In this document: positions 33,199-44,600 of the stretch, one piece after another
Position numbering within the stretch: the stretch's first letter is position 1
How the letters are laid out: every line of letters starts with the position of its first letter
Source of the DNA: Lactarius indigo
Taxonomy: Eukaryota > Basidiomycota > Agaricomycetes > Russulales > Russulaceae
Reading direction: 5' to 3'
Assembly: GCA_025766275.1 (NCBI GenBank)
Contig: JAFKAC010000074.1
Span: 1 to 64,000 of the forward strand
DNA: 64,000 nt
Made by a program: the position numbers and the translations under genes
The notes under the pieces: model-generated
The model's database searches: none
What the model saw: the letters and a program-made list of their open reading frames with translations, nothing else
Told to the model about the DNA's origin: nothing

Positions 33199-35274
33199 GT
33201 GGCCGTAACAACAAGAGATCAGTGGACGAGTTTCCGTCCTTACTCACTCCCAAGGAGGGGAGAACGCAACGTCCCTACGCGCTTTTTGCAAGCTGCTAGT
33301 TGGAGGGAAAGACAAGAGGAAACCGGATATTTTGTAGAATTCAACGGACCTAGCAGGTTCCGCCCAGTTGAGTTCAACTTCGATCACCTGTGCTGGGTAG
33401 AGGTTACGTGGAACCCTATAGACTCTCAGTGGGACGCAATACGACCAGCCGGACCCCGTTACCGCTGCGACATCGACGCACGAGAACTCAATACCAGAGC
33501 CGACTGGGGCCCCATTGACGGGCAAGTACGAGAACACTCGACCGGAGAAGTAGTATCGGAAGAAGAAAACGAAAGCGAACAAAGTCAAGAAGAAAGTGAA
33601 GGACGAGCGCCAGATCAAACAGAGACGAGCGGAGGAGCCATACAGGATCTCCTTATAGAACGAGCTGAGTCTGCGCACATCACCGAGCCAGAACCCATTC
33701 ACATCCGATCTCCAGCCATTATGGCTACAATCACACGCACAATGGAAGAAGTCGCGATGGAAGAGACGCGTATAATACAGAACGAAGCCAGAGACATCAT
33801 CATGCCCATCAACCCGGAGACAGGAGTACGTATGACGGCGGATGACGCCGCAATCTTTAGAGCAATAGGTTCGGACAGGGGGGATCCCCCATCTGAACGA
33901 CGACCAGCAATGGAGCTACCCCCCGGAATAGGAGGACCAGGAGAAGACCCGCCGCCACCACCAGGAGGAGGCGTCCCATTCGACCTACGAAGGACTGAAC
34001 CCAGACGCCCACCTTTTGTCCCACCCGAAGGCGGAGGAGGTGGAGGCGGCGGAGGTGGCGACGGAAGAGGAGGAGATGCTAGAGATAGGGGACACCCTAA
34101 CGAGAAATTAACCGGCGAGCCACCTTCTATCTTCGATGGAGACAGACTTAAAGTCGACCAATTCCTCACGCAGTGGCACGTTTACTGGGGCATGAATCTG
34201 GACGCCCCCATCATGCGCAACGATTACAGGAGGTGCCTCCTGTTCCTTTCATACATCAAAGGCGGAGCAGTCAGCGAATGGGTCTTATCCTTCCTGAACT
34301 GGCTCAATCGACAAATACAACGAGGGATCAGCCCCTACACCCGAGGACTGTGGGACGCCGTGGCCGACGGCTTTAGTCAACGATTCGAGAACACACTCGA
34401 ACGGGAACAAGCACAAGCCATACTATGAAAAGGCTTCAAAATGGTCGGAGAGGACATTGACAAGTACGTCAATGACTTCGAACAGCTGACACGGAAAGCT
34501 CATTACCACCTTAACGAACCACAAACCATCGACCTCTTCACGGCGGGGTTACCCAAGGAACTGTTCAAAAATGCGTTCCAATTCGATGAACCCATAACAT
34601 TCGACGACTGGAAAAGGGCCGTCCTCAAGCGACAGAAAAATTACATTCATCTCAAGGCCAGACTCAACGAATACAAAAATACGACGACTGCAACCAAAGA
34701 AGCAAACCGGCAACGCAGGATGGGCACTACCGCAGAATCTGCCGCAAACTAATCCGTGGGCCATGGACACCTCGGCCGACCGAGCCAAGGTACGATTGAC
34801 AGGATCCGAAGAAATCGACTTCAACAAACTGCCTCACCACAACTGGCCAACCCCACCATTCCCACCACGAGGAGGCCCCGGAGCTAGAGGAAGGGGAAGA
34901 GGTGGGTCTAGGAGAGACTTAAGGAACGTCCTCTGCTATAACTGTCACGTGCCAGGCCACCTCTCACGAAACTGTCCGTTCCCGCTGGCAGCAAAGACAG
35001 TGGCAGAACGCCCCATCGAGCAGTCGAATGACAGAAACAGCCTGGCCTCAGCAGTGGCCAGGATCCCCAGGCCCGACTGTCCCAATACGAACCATCTCTA
35101 CCGGGGTATGCGACGCCTGCGCCCAGCGCAACACCCACGCCCCAAATCAAAGCAGCAAAGACGGCCGGAGAACAAGCCAAGGAATGGCTAACGCAAGTAG
35201 CCAATAGTACGGACGAAGTAAAAGATCTCATACTTCAAGATCTGTGGGGAAAGGAGGGTTTTCAGGGCGCCTGA
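33199..35274 (+). pseudogene. gag: gag of gypsy element 1 (broken)
   Basis: Gag forms the particle that packages element RNA. The frame opens at 33199 with a GTG (not ATG) and VAVTTRDQ-type text, then TSFRPY, FVEFNGPSRFRPVEFNFDHL and an acidic linker. A Pro/Gly-rich stretch and the capsid-like block PSIFDGDRLKVDQFLTQWHV with LERE follow. A TGA at 34426-34428 interrupts it; the same frame resumes at FKMVGEDIDKYVNDFEQL. A frame change near 34690-34745 follows. The zinc knuckle CYNCHVPGHLSRNC (about 34937-34978) is intact. A further frame change follows near 34985. The terminal LWGKEGFQGA ends at TGA 35272-35274, just after the slippery GGGTTTT. Confidence 0.85.
35256..35262 (+). promoter_or_regulatory. 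Putative -1 ribosomal frameshift site (GGGTTTT), element 1
   Basis: The heptamer fits X XXY YYZ in the gag frame (GGT TTT), and pol is in the -1 frame across it. The same heptamer is in elements 2 and 3 at the same place. Confidence 0.55.
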
Positions 35275-38200
35275 ACCCGTCAGTCTGGGTGAGGGCCTTA
35301 CAATGTAATTCTGTAATCGTGACAACGCGCTATCGATCCCTGCGAATTCCAGTGACTGTCCGAACAAATTACCAAACGACTGAAGTAAATGCGCTGGTGG
35401 ACTCTGGAGCCACCGATAATTTCATCAAACCAGGAATGGCGGCCAGGGCAGGAATCCCGACATGGCCATTAGAAGTACCTCGCAAAATATGGAATATTGA
35501 TAATACGGAAAACAAAGCTGGGTTAATCACTCATTACATTAACCTAGAAGTGAAAACACACTGAGCAGATCAAGAAGATGACCTTCCTGATCACGGACCT
35601 CGGCAGCGAAAGCATGGTACTGGGTTACCCATGGCTGAGCGCCTTCGAGCCTACAATCAGTTGGGCGACAGCGACCGTGCATCCGGATATGCAACCGGTG
35701 GTTCTGGCCACCACCGAAGAATTACTCGCAGCACCCGCCGTGCGGGCTCTAATCACCTTAGAAAAGGAGGCAATCGTCCAAGAATTAGAGGAAGACGAAA
35801 CCCTTGCACGAGCCACCACTTCAACAGAACTGGCCATATCAGCAAAGCAACAACAAACAGCGGCGGTACTACCGCCAGTATACGCCGAATTCAGCATGCT
35901 ATTTAACGAACAAGCTTCGCACCGCTTCCCCCCAGCACGGCCCTGGGACCACGCAATCGACTTTAAACCAACGGCACCCGCAGCTATCGACTGCAAGATA
36001 TATCCAATGATGCAAAAGGAGGAAGGCGAATTGAAGGAATTCCTCGAAGAAAAGCTAAAACAAGGATACTTACGCCCTTCCATTTCCCCGTACGCCTCAT
36101 CCTTCTTCTTCATTAAAAAGAAGGACGGAAAACTACGCCCGGTACAGGATTATCGGGTAATCAACTCACATACTATTCGCAATCAATACCCACTCCCGCT
36201 CATTCAAGACCTGATCCTCGATCTCAGCAACGCTCATATTTATACGAAGCTTGACATTCGCTGGGGATACAACAACATCCGCATTCGCGACGGCGATCAG
36301 GAAAAGGCAGCGTTCAAAACCAAATTCGGTCTCTTCGAACCCACGGTCATGTTCTTCGGCCTCACCAACTCCCCGGCGACCTTCCAGGCGATGATGAACC
36401 ACATCTACCGCGACACGATTGCAAAGCATGAGCGTCTCGGAACCACGATACGTGTTTATATGGATGACATTGGCATCGCCACTCACTTTGACCATGACCT
36501 ACCGGCCCACATAGCAGCTGTACGCGATGTTCTGCGCGTGGCCGCCGAACATGACCTCTATTTCAAGCTCGAGAAATGCCTCTTCCACCAGCCGCGGATG
36601 GATTACCTGGGGGTAATCCTTGAGAGGGGGGTAACTCGCATGGACCCCTGTAAAAGTTCAGGGCATCAAGGATTGGCCAACGCCAACGAAAGTCAAAGAC
36701 ATCCGATCATTCCTCGGATTCTGTAACTTTTACCGACTTTTCATCCGCGGCTTCGCAACTCACGCCAAGCCACTCACCAAACTCACGAGAAAAGACGAAG
36801 AATGGAGATGGACCCAAGACGAAGACGAGGCCTTCAACACCCTTAAACGCCTTGTGACCGAGGAACCAGTGCTGGCACACCCGGTGCTCCAAGATCCATT
36901 CGAATTAGAAGTCGACGCCTCCGGATACGCGGTGGGCGCAGTATTGTTACAACGAAAGTCTGACGGAAAGAGGCACCCTATAGGCTACTACTCAGCCACG
37001 CTCTCAGAAGCCGAGCGAAATTACGACATATACGACCTGGAACTACTCGCGATAGTCAAGGCCTTACGAAACTGGAGACCACTACTCGCGGGAGCTCCAC
37101 ACAAAATCAAAATCTACTCGGATCACCTTAACCTACAATATTGGAAGTCGCCGCAGAAAATCAGTAGGCGAGTTGCAAGGGAAGTGCTCGAACTCTCAGA
37201 ATACGACTTCGAGATTCACCACATTAAGGGGAAGAACAACGGCCGAGCAGACGCGCTGTCGAGGCGGCCGGATTACGACCAAGGGACAGAGGACAATGAT
37301 CAAGTTGTCGTCCTACCCCCCGAAGTCTTTGTAAAAACGCTCAACACCGCACGAGCCTTCACTGCCAACCCAAACTTACTGCAGCCGCGCCATCAACAAG
37401 ACAACGAGGTGATCAAGATGTGGGTAGATCCCCATAATCTCAAGAAAATAGAAGGAGAATGGTACAAAGACGATCGGTTCGTAGTAACCGGACCTGCGTC
37501 AACATACCGAGTGCTGATACATGACCATCACGACTTGCCAATACACGGACACCCGGGAATTGCGAGGACGCAACGACTCGTAGAGCGACATTACTGGTGG
37601 CCGAGGCTAAGAAGGGACGTGTACGAATACGTGCAGGGATGCGCGGAGTGCCAACGGAACAAAGTGAATACGAGGCCCATACGAGCGGCACTACACCCCA
37701 TCACGCCAATACTAGAAGCCATGCCATTCCAGACTATAGCCATGGACTTCATCACCAAACTCCCCGTATCGAAGGGAAGCGACAGTATACTGACCGTCAC
37801 GGACCACGACTGTAGCAAAGCCGCCATCTTCATCCCGTGTCGAGAAGAAGTAACTGCGGAAGAAACCGCCGCCCTGTACGTCGCTCACGTATTCAAACGA
37901 TTCGGACTACCGCGTAAATGCATCAGCGACCGCGACCCCCGATTTGCGTCGAAGTTCACCAGGGAGGTATGCCGGATCTTAGGGATTCAACAGAACATAT
38001 CTACGGCGTATCATCCACGCACTGACGGACAGTCGGAACGCACCAATCAATGGTTGGAGCAGTACTTGCGCTTCTGGGTAAACTGAGCGGCAAGATAACT
38101 GGACCACCTACCTGCCAATCGCGGAATTTGCGCACAACAATTGGCCACATGAGCATATGAAGCAATCGCCGTTTCAGCTTCTGATGGGATTTAACCCACG

Positions 38201-39994
38201 AGCGGATTGGACCGATAAGCCATCCCCCCTTCCTCACGTCACTACAAGGCTGACACAGCTGAAAGAAGCCAGAGAGGAAGCCCAGCGCCTTATGAAAAAG
38301 GCCCAAGAAGCGTGGGTGCGCAACAAAGATACGCCCAAGTTCAAAACGGGAGACCTCGTGTGGCTGGAAGGTAAACATCTCTGAACAAACCAACCAACGG
38401 CAAAACTAGCGGCGCGACGCCACGGACCATTTCGAGTAACGCAGGTGATGTCCCCTTACAATTATCGCTTGGAACTTCCCACGCAGTGGAGCATCCACCC
38501 AGTGTTTCACATCGATCTTCTCACACCATACAAACAAACCCCTCTCCACGGTGAAAATTTCACACGTCCACCGCCAGAACTGGTTGATGGAGAGGAAGAG
38601 TACGAGGTTGAGGCGATTCTAGACTCCCGGCACTTCGGCAGGGGAAGACTGCCTTCAATATCTGATCAAATGGAAGGGGTACCCAGACTCGGAGAATCAG
38701 TGGGTCAACAAAGACGACGTGTTCGCGCCCGAAGCGCTTCGTCTTTATCAGGAAACGCAAGCACACGGAGGAACGGTTAAAAGGGGCTTGACCCAGGCTC
38801 AGGAAAGTCATTCCCCCTTCCTTCGCTCTATCATCACTTCGATGCCCACTTCTCCCCTCCGACATGTCACACAAGCAGAACTCCTCGACTCCCTCGCCGA
38901 AGACGCCCTGCGCCCTCCTGGCCGAGGACGACGACACAGAAGTCCCGAACACTCAGCTCACCCCATGGACTCCTCTTACGCCAGCAGAGGGGCCTATCAC
39001 CGCGCAAGAATGGGCGCACGTCATCACCCGATTCCCGGACCCGACCACCACTCCAGACGATGAGCATGCCATCGTCCACGTCTTCCGAAATGATAGCGGC
39101 GAACGAGAACCCATCGCCGCTATCCCCCCAAGCGACGACCTCATCGGCGTTCGCGGAGTTTTCCCGAGCAACGACCAGCGTTCAAGCGCTGATGGAATAC
39201 GAGTTGGAGGGTTGGAGGAGAGTGGCAGCGGCGTGGCAGAAGGAACAACTCGACTCGGCAGCGGCCCGACTGAGGGAGATGCGAGAGCGGCGGCAGCGAT
39301 GGCGGCAGCTGAGGCTGGCCATGACGACGAAGATTACTACCCGTCAGCACATTCCTTCCTACGAACGAAGCACGACGCTGATCATCCCGGCGTCACGCCA
39401 TGGCTCGTCTACACCGACGGCTCCCCCATGTATCGAGGACGTGTGCGCGTGCCTGGCGCCGCCGATCACCGTCCGTTCACCGCCGCCGACGACCCCGCGC
39501 ACGTCATTGCGCCTGAAGGGTTCCGGGCGAACCGACGACCCCATTACATTCGATACCCCATCACCGGACCCGACGGAGTAGAGAGGGACGCGTCTCACGT
39601 CCAGATCATCGGAGGGGCGGACCCAATGATACTGGGAGTCATACCAGGCTCGCCACACGTGTACAGGTAAGCCCTTCTACGCTGAGCCCCACGTATCCAC
39701 CGCGCTTCGCCCCACTGTACCCGCACGAGGACTTGGTCGTCTTCGAGGCGGACAAGATCACCGACCGCGCCCTCAACCAGCATCAACGACGAGTCCCTCA
39801 CCGCAGAGGTCACGCGCTTCCGCGCGGCTAGCTACGAGCTAGATCGACTTCGTGCCCGGCTGAGTCAAATTCGCGCCATGATCGAATGCGCGCAGGACGA
39901 CCGGCGCGACTCCATTTATCGACTGGAGCGCGCTACCGTGTTAGAACGCATCGCCGAAGAACAACGAGGGTGGCCGGCGCGGGACTTTCGGTGA
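35256..39994 (+). pseudogene. pol: pol of gypsy element 1 (broken)
   Basis: Domains in order: aspartic protease with VDSGATDNF (about 35396-35420); RT from about 36000, with KKKDGKLRPVQDYR, KLDIRWGYNN and the catalytic YMDD at about 36456-36467; RNase H with EVDASGYAVGAVLLQ and YSDHLNLQYW; integrase with an HHCC zinc site (about 37525-37660) and DDE core (DFITKLP, SDRDPRF, NISTAYHPRTDGQSERTNQW). A chromodomain (EYEVEAILD...) and a long C-terminal extension end with RDFR at 39994. Breaks: TGA 35562 with a one-base shift, an extra C near 36651, TGA 38084 with a shift, TGA 38382, an extra base in the chromodomain near 38653, and further shifts near 38910 and 39670. Catalytic residues of protease and RT are still present, but the reading frame is not. 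Confidence 0.88.
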
Positions 39995-40010
39995 GCCGGG
40001 GTCTCACGCT

Positions 40011-40023
40011 GAAAAGGGGGTGA
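40011..40023 (+). promoter_or_regulatory. Polypurine tract of gypsy element 1
   Basis: gaaaagggggtga lies directly before the 3' LTR; element 2 has the counterpart gaagagggggtga. It would prime plus-strand DNA synthesis. Confidence 0.75.
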
Positions 40024-40502
40024 TGTCACGTTTCTTCCTGTATGGGCTGTACGAGTTCGAAACCCTTACTGTACCGGTTGCAACTACGGCGGTAAGGTAG
40101 ATTAGTTGCGGACTTACGATAGGCGATTACGAGTACGATAGGAGATTGCGCGCTGATTGCTGACTGAGGACTATGCCACTAATACTAGTAGTAGTAGTAT
40201 TAGGGTTCGAGCTACTTACACAACACGTTGGACGCTACCTTACGGTGACTCATAGCAGCGCTTGAAAGCCTGCTCGACTTGTATTTAATCTGTCTTGTGA
40301 AGACCAAGATACGCCATCTTGGTCTTCTTGAATCGTCACTTGTTTCTCCTTTCTATCTCTCTTCGCTATTATCTCGCAAAGTCGTGCACCTTCGAGTGTT
40401 CACCATTATCTACGCCTGGACCTTCGCGTCTTCAGAAGTATTCGCTAAGTTGTTATCGCCTCTGCAGAGCTCAAGTCGAGCTAACGTCGTGACGACGTTA
40501 CA
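40024..40502 (+). repeat. 3' LTR of gypsy element 1
   Basis: 479 bp, near-identical to 32700-33177, with the same hairpin and TATA-like box. It ends at TTACA and is followed directly by a truncated copia LTR. Confidence 0.93.
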
Positions 40503-40869
40503 ACTTACTTCTAGACTCTCTTTGTACTTTCTGTCCTTGTTCTCAGAACGTCCACTCCTTTGTCCGTTTGTAGAACAATAACTGTCTTGTAGTACGTGAC
40601 TAGTGTTACATCCCTTGTATAGTGTCACTCCCAGAAAATGTATAAGTAGGGTAGCATGTACGCTCCTGGTCCACATCAGTTCTCACTGTTTGTGTGCCAG
40701 GTAAGCTCCCTTCCCTCCAATGTATAACATCAGTTCTCACTGTTTGTGTGCCAGACTACCATCTTGCTTCACTTGCTTGACATCTCCTGTGCTGCTTCTC
40801 AGTCACCCTCTATATCTCACCACAGTCTTCAGTCCACTGTGAGTATAGTTCCTATGTGTCTGTTCATCA
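40503..40869 (+). repeat. Truncated 5' LTR of the copia element
   Basis: Includes a TATA-like tataagtaggg at about 40641-40651. A 28-bp repeat starting acatcagttctcactg occurs at 40673-40700 and again at 40727-40754. The 54 bp from 40701 to 40754 begin GTAAGC and end CCAG, like an intron. Confidence 0.9.
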
Positions 40870-40886
40870 GGTTATGGGCCCTGGTG
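40870..40886 (+). promoter_or_regulatory. Primer binding site of copia element, half-tRNA(iMet) type
   Basis: ggttatgggccc right after the LTR is complementary to the anticodon stem-loop of eukaryotic initiator tRNA-Met, as in the Drosophila copia mechanism where an internal tRNA fragment primes synthesis. The assignment rests on recalled tRNA sequence. Confidence 0.65.
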
Positions 40887-41651
40887 CCCTAGCCACTCCA
40901 CTTGGCTGGTCACTGTCTTCCTAGGAGGACACACCAGGCTAAGGTCTGTCTGGGGCCTTACCAGCCTTGCCCAAGGCAGAGAGCAGTGGGGCGCCACTTG
41001 TCTCTGCTGAGGAACCTCCTGTACATGTACTGCCCAGTAGTCCTACTTTCACCCCTACTGTTTTCCTAGCCCCTGCGCTATGCGCAAGGAGACTGGGTCT
41101 GGTAGCCCCTTAACTTCAAAATATCCAGGTGTGCATGGCCCACTGGGCTGTGTATTGTGGAGCTTAGCACCAGCTGTCTCTGGTGCTCCACACTGGGCGC
41201 AGGATCTCCTCACCATGGGAGTGTAAAACCTGGTTCAGGCTCTGGGGGGTGTTCACCACTATGGTGTTCTGCAACCAGATACCTGCCTTGTAGCGGCAAT
41301 GGGAAAGGATTCAGTAAAGCCACTTGTGGCGATGAGGCAACCAACAGGCCGAGAAGGCTGAGGTAGACAGCCTTGGGCTCTGAAAGCATTCCCTTCACCT
41401 TCCCCCTGACGCAAACCATTTGAGCTGTGTCCTGGACACATCCTGGCTGGCAGCTAGCTCATGGTATGGCAAAGGGACTCTCTCAACCTGGGCCTAGCCC
41501 TTGTATCACTGGCATACTATCAGGAGGCAGGACGCGTTAGCGTTCTGGCCTTACAGAATCACAGACAGGAGTGGTACCCCCCTCTACCTTTATCTTGCAA
41601 ACTATGAAGCACTGTCGCTGACTGCTCCTCGGCGATAGATAAATCATCCCA
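40887..41651 (+). other. Copia 5' leader, no gene
   Basis: About 0.77 kb between primer site and gag-pol start. Open frames are short and lack motifs; this is probably the untranslated leader and packaging region. Confidence 0.5.
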
Positions 41652-44600
41652 ATGTCTTCTCGCGCACCATCCCCCACTGGCGCTGCTGCCGGTGCTACTG
41701 CTACTGCGGGGGGCTCCACACTTCCCCCCACTGGGTCCACACCCTCTACACGTATCTCTGCCGCCTATGGCGCAACGTTCGGCATGCCCTCTGGCATTCG
41801 CCTTGAACAGTTCGACGGGACTCACTGGAATGAGTGGTCTGGGATGATTGAAGCCATCTTCACGCTGCATGAAGCAGAGGATGTGTTCACCCTCCACCAT
41901 GGACCAGTTGACGTCTCTCAAGACGAATGGGACTCAGTACAGCGTCGGGCGAAGGCGTACCTCCGCCTTTACCTCAAACCTGACGTCTACTCTCTCGTCG
42001 CCGACAATGCCGCCTATCCCACCTTTAAAGCTAAGTGGGACAAGCTCAGAGATGTATACGCTGGTGCTTCGGGCAGCACCACTATCTTCAACCTGTGGAT
42101 TCAGTTAACTCAAGCCCGCCTCAACGACTCCGCACCCATGGCCACTCAGTTGACCAAGCTCAATGAGCTGCGGGTTGCCCTTTCCAACGCACAGATGGGT
42201 GTCACTGACACTCAATTCTGTCTCATTCTCCTCCACGCACTGCCGCCCTCTTATGAGGTGTTGGCCTCTACCATCCTCGCCAGTGGGGCCCCTTCTGGAC
42301 TTAAGCACGCTGAAATCATAGCACGCATAGTGTCGGAAGAAGCTCGCCGCGCTGGGCCCTCTGGCACCTCCCTCAACAAGGTGGCCCCCGTCAAGCCAAC
42401 GGGCAAGAAGGGCAAGAAGGACCACTCTGGTCTAACTTGCCACTACTGCAACAAAAAGGGCCATATCAAGCCTGACTGCAGAAGGAGGAAGAAGGATGAG
42501 GCTGACGCAAAGGAGAAGGAGAAAGCAGGCAACAAGGCCGCCAACAGTCATGTCCTAGTACCTACCACCGCCTCTATTACAGAGGTTGTAGAGCCCAAGA
42601 TAGATTGGGCCTCTGAATCAATTGGTGTTGCCTTGTATGCTGCCTCGCATGTGCGTTGGATGATGGACAGTGGTGCTACACACCACATCACCCCACATCG
42701 GTCTGACTTCAAGGACTACACCCCAACAAAAGGCACTGTACGCCTGGGTGATAAGTCCACTATAGACCAAGTGGGTGTCGGGTCTATCATCTTTACAACG
42801 AGCCAGGGTATCTCTATCACCCTCAGTAATGTGCTACACCTACCACAGGTGAAGACGCGCTTCTTGTCAACGCGCGCCCTAGCACAAAAAGGTGCTGAGA
42901 TTGCCTTTGACAGTGGCTCATTTAAAATATCTGTCAACCAAAAATGTGTGGCTAAAGGCTACCTTGAAGACAACCTTTACTGGTTGGACGCAGCCAGCGT
43001 CGGCCTCAACGCCCACACAAAATCAAGTGCTGCCACACTTGATATCTGGCATCAACGCATGGGACACATCTCCTCTGCGGCGCTGAAAGCGCATGGTCCC
43101 TCTGCCACTGTTGGCATGGATATAGATAGCTCCACCACGGCCCACACAGTCTGCCGTGGGTGTGAGATGGGCAAGTCCACTCGCCAACCCTTTTCTGCGT
43201 CCTCCAACAAAAGGACAACTCGTCAATTTGAGATTGTGCACAGTGACCTCGCTGGTCCCATGCAAACTCAGTCCTTGCAAGGCTCGACCTACACTGCCAC
43301 CTTCATAGACGACCACACTAAGTTCACTGTGGTCCACTTCCTTAAGTCGAAGGATCAGTTTGCTAAGTCGCTGCAGATGTATTTGGCCTGGGGTGAAACC
43401 CAGTCTGGCCATAAACTGCGCACTCTGCACTCTGACCGCGGTGGCGAGTACATGTCGAGTGTCACGCAAGACATTCTTAAGCAGAAAGGGATAGAGCATC
43501 ACCTCACGATGCCAGGTTCACCACAGTCTAACGGGAAAGCCGAGCGGTTTAACCGCACCATTATGGATAAGGCAATGTCCATGCTTCACACAGCTGGCAT
43601 GTCTAAAGGCTTCTGGGAACATGCGGTGTGCGCAGCTGTGCACATCTATAACCGCTCTCCAGTCCGTGGGCTTAAGTGGCGCACTCCTTATGAGCTCTGG
43701 CACTCTGGCAAAGTGCCCGATGTCTCACATCTCCGCGTCTTTGGATGCAAGGGGTACATGCATGTACCCGCTGATAAGCGTCGCAAATTAGATGCGAAGG
43801 CCATTGAGGTCACGCTTATCGGGTTTGAGCCTGAATCTAAGGGCTATAAGCTCTGGGACCGCTCAACCCGCTCCGTCCGAGTGTCCAGGGATGTGACATT
43901 CGACGAGAGTAGCTTCCCGTCCCTACAGGGTGTTGAGACACACCCCACACCTTCACCACCAGTCGTGCCTAGCACAACAGTGACTGCCGTGCCTCACCCG
44001 CCGGCGTTACCACCAATGCGAGCCACCTCCCCTGCACACTCCAGTAGTAGTGAGGAGGAGGATGTTGAAAAACTCCTAGACCCCCCACAAGTCCAACCAC
44101 GCCCCACCACACCACCACCTACTCAGCCGGTTCTGCCCACCACACCTAAACGTGAGCAGACCACTCCCACTTCACCCCCGCCGCGTCCTAGTGCAACGCG
44201 CATTATGCGCCATGTCCCTCCTCCCTCACCAGAAATGCCTGGGGGATTTGAGGATCGTGCACAGCGAAGTCAGCTGTTGCGTGAGATGGACAATGCACCA
44301 AGGCGCAGTGCTCATGCCCCTGTCCCTAATCCGCGTTACTTCAATGCGGACAATGCGGCATGGCGCGGCAGGCGTCTGGGGTATGCGGAGTTACTGGCTG
44401 CTGCTTTTATTGGCCAAGACCCTGCAACTTATGCAGAGGCCATGCAGTCTGCAGCTTCAGATGAGTGGTCTAAGGCGTGTCAGTATGAAATGGACGCCCT
44501 AGCAAAAAATGGGACTTGGGAGTTAGTGGATCTCCCGCCTAATCGCAAGGCAGTAAAATCCAAATGGGTCTTTAAGCTCAAAGCGGATGGCCGCTACAGA

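Larger units (their letters stand above)
32700..40502 (+). mobile_element. Ty3/gypsy LTR retrotransposon, element 1 (chromovirus type, degenerate)
   Basis: A 7.8-kb element with LTRs 32700-33177 and 40024-40502, a gag with CCHC knuckle, and pol in the order protease, RT, RNase H, integrase, chromodomain. The two LTRs differ by only about three changes by eye: two CpG-to-CpA in a cgcg word and one single-base indel. The flanks do not match (ctttg before, actta after), so the copy lacks a target duplication and its ends were probably brought together by recombination. Coding sequence carries many stops and frame changes. Confidence 0.92.
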
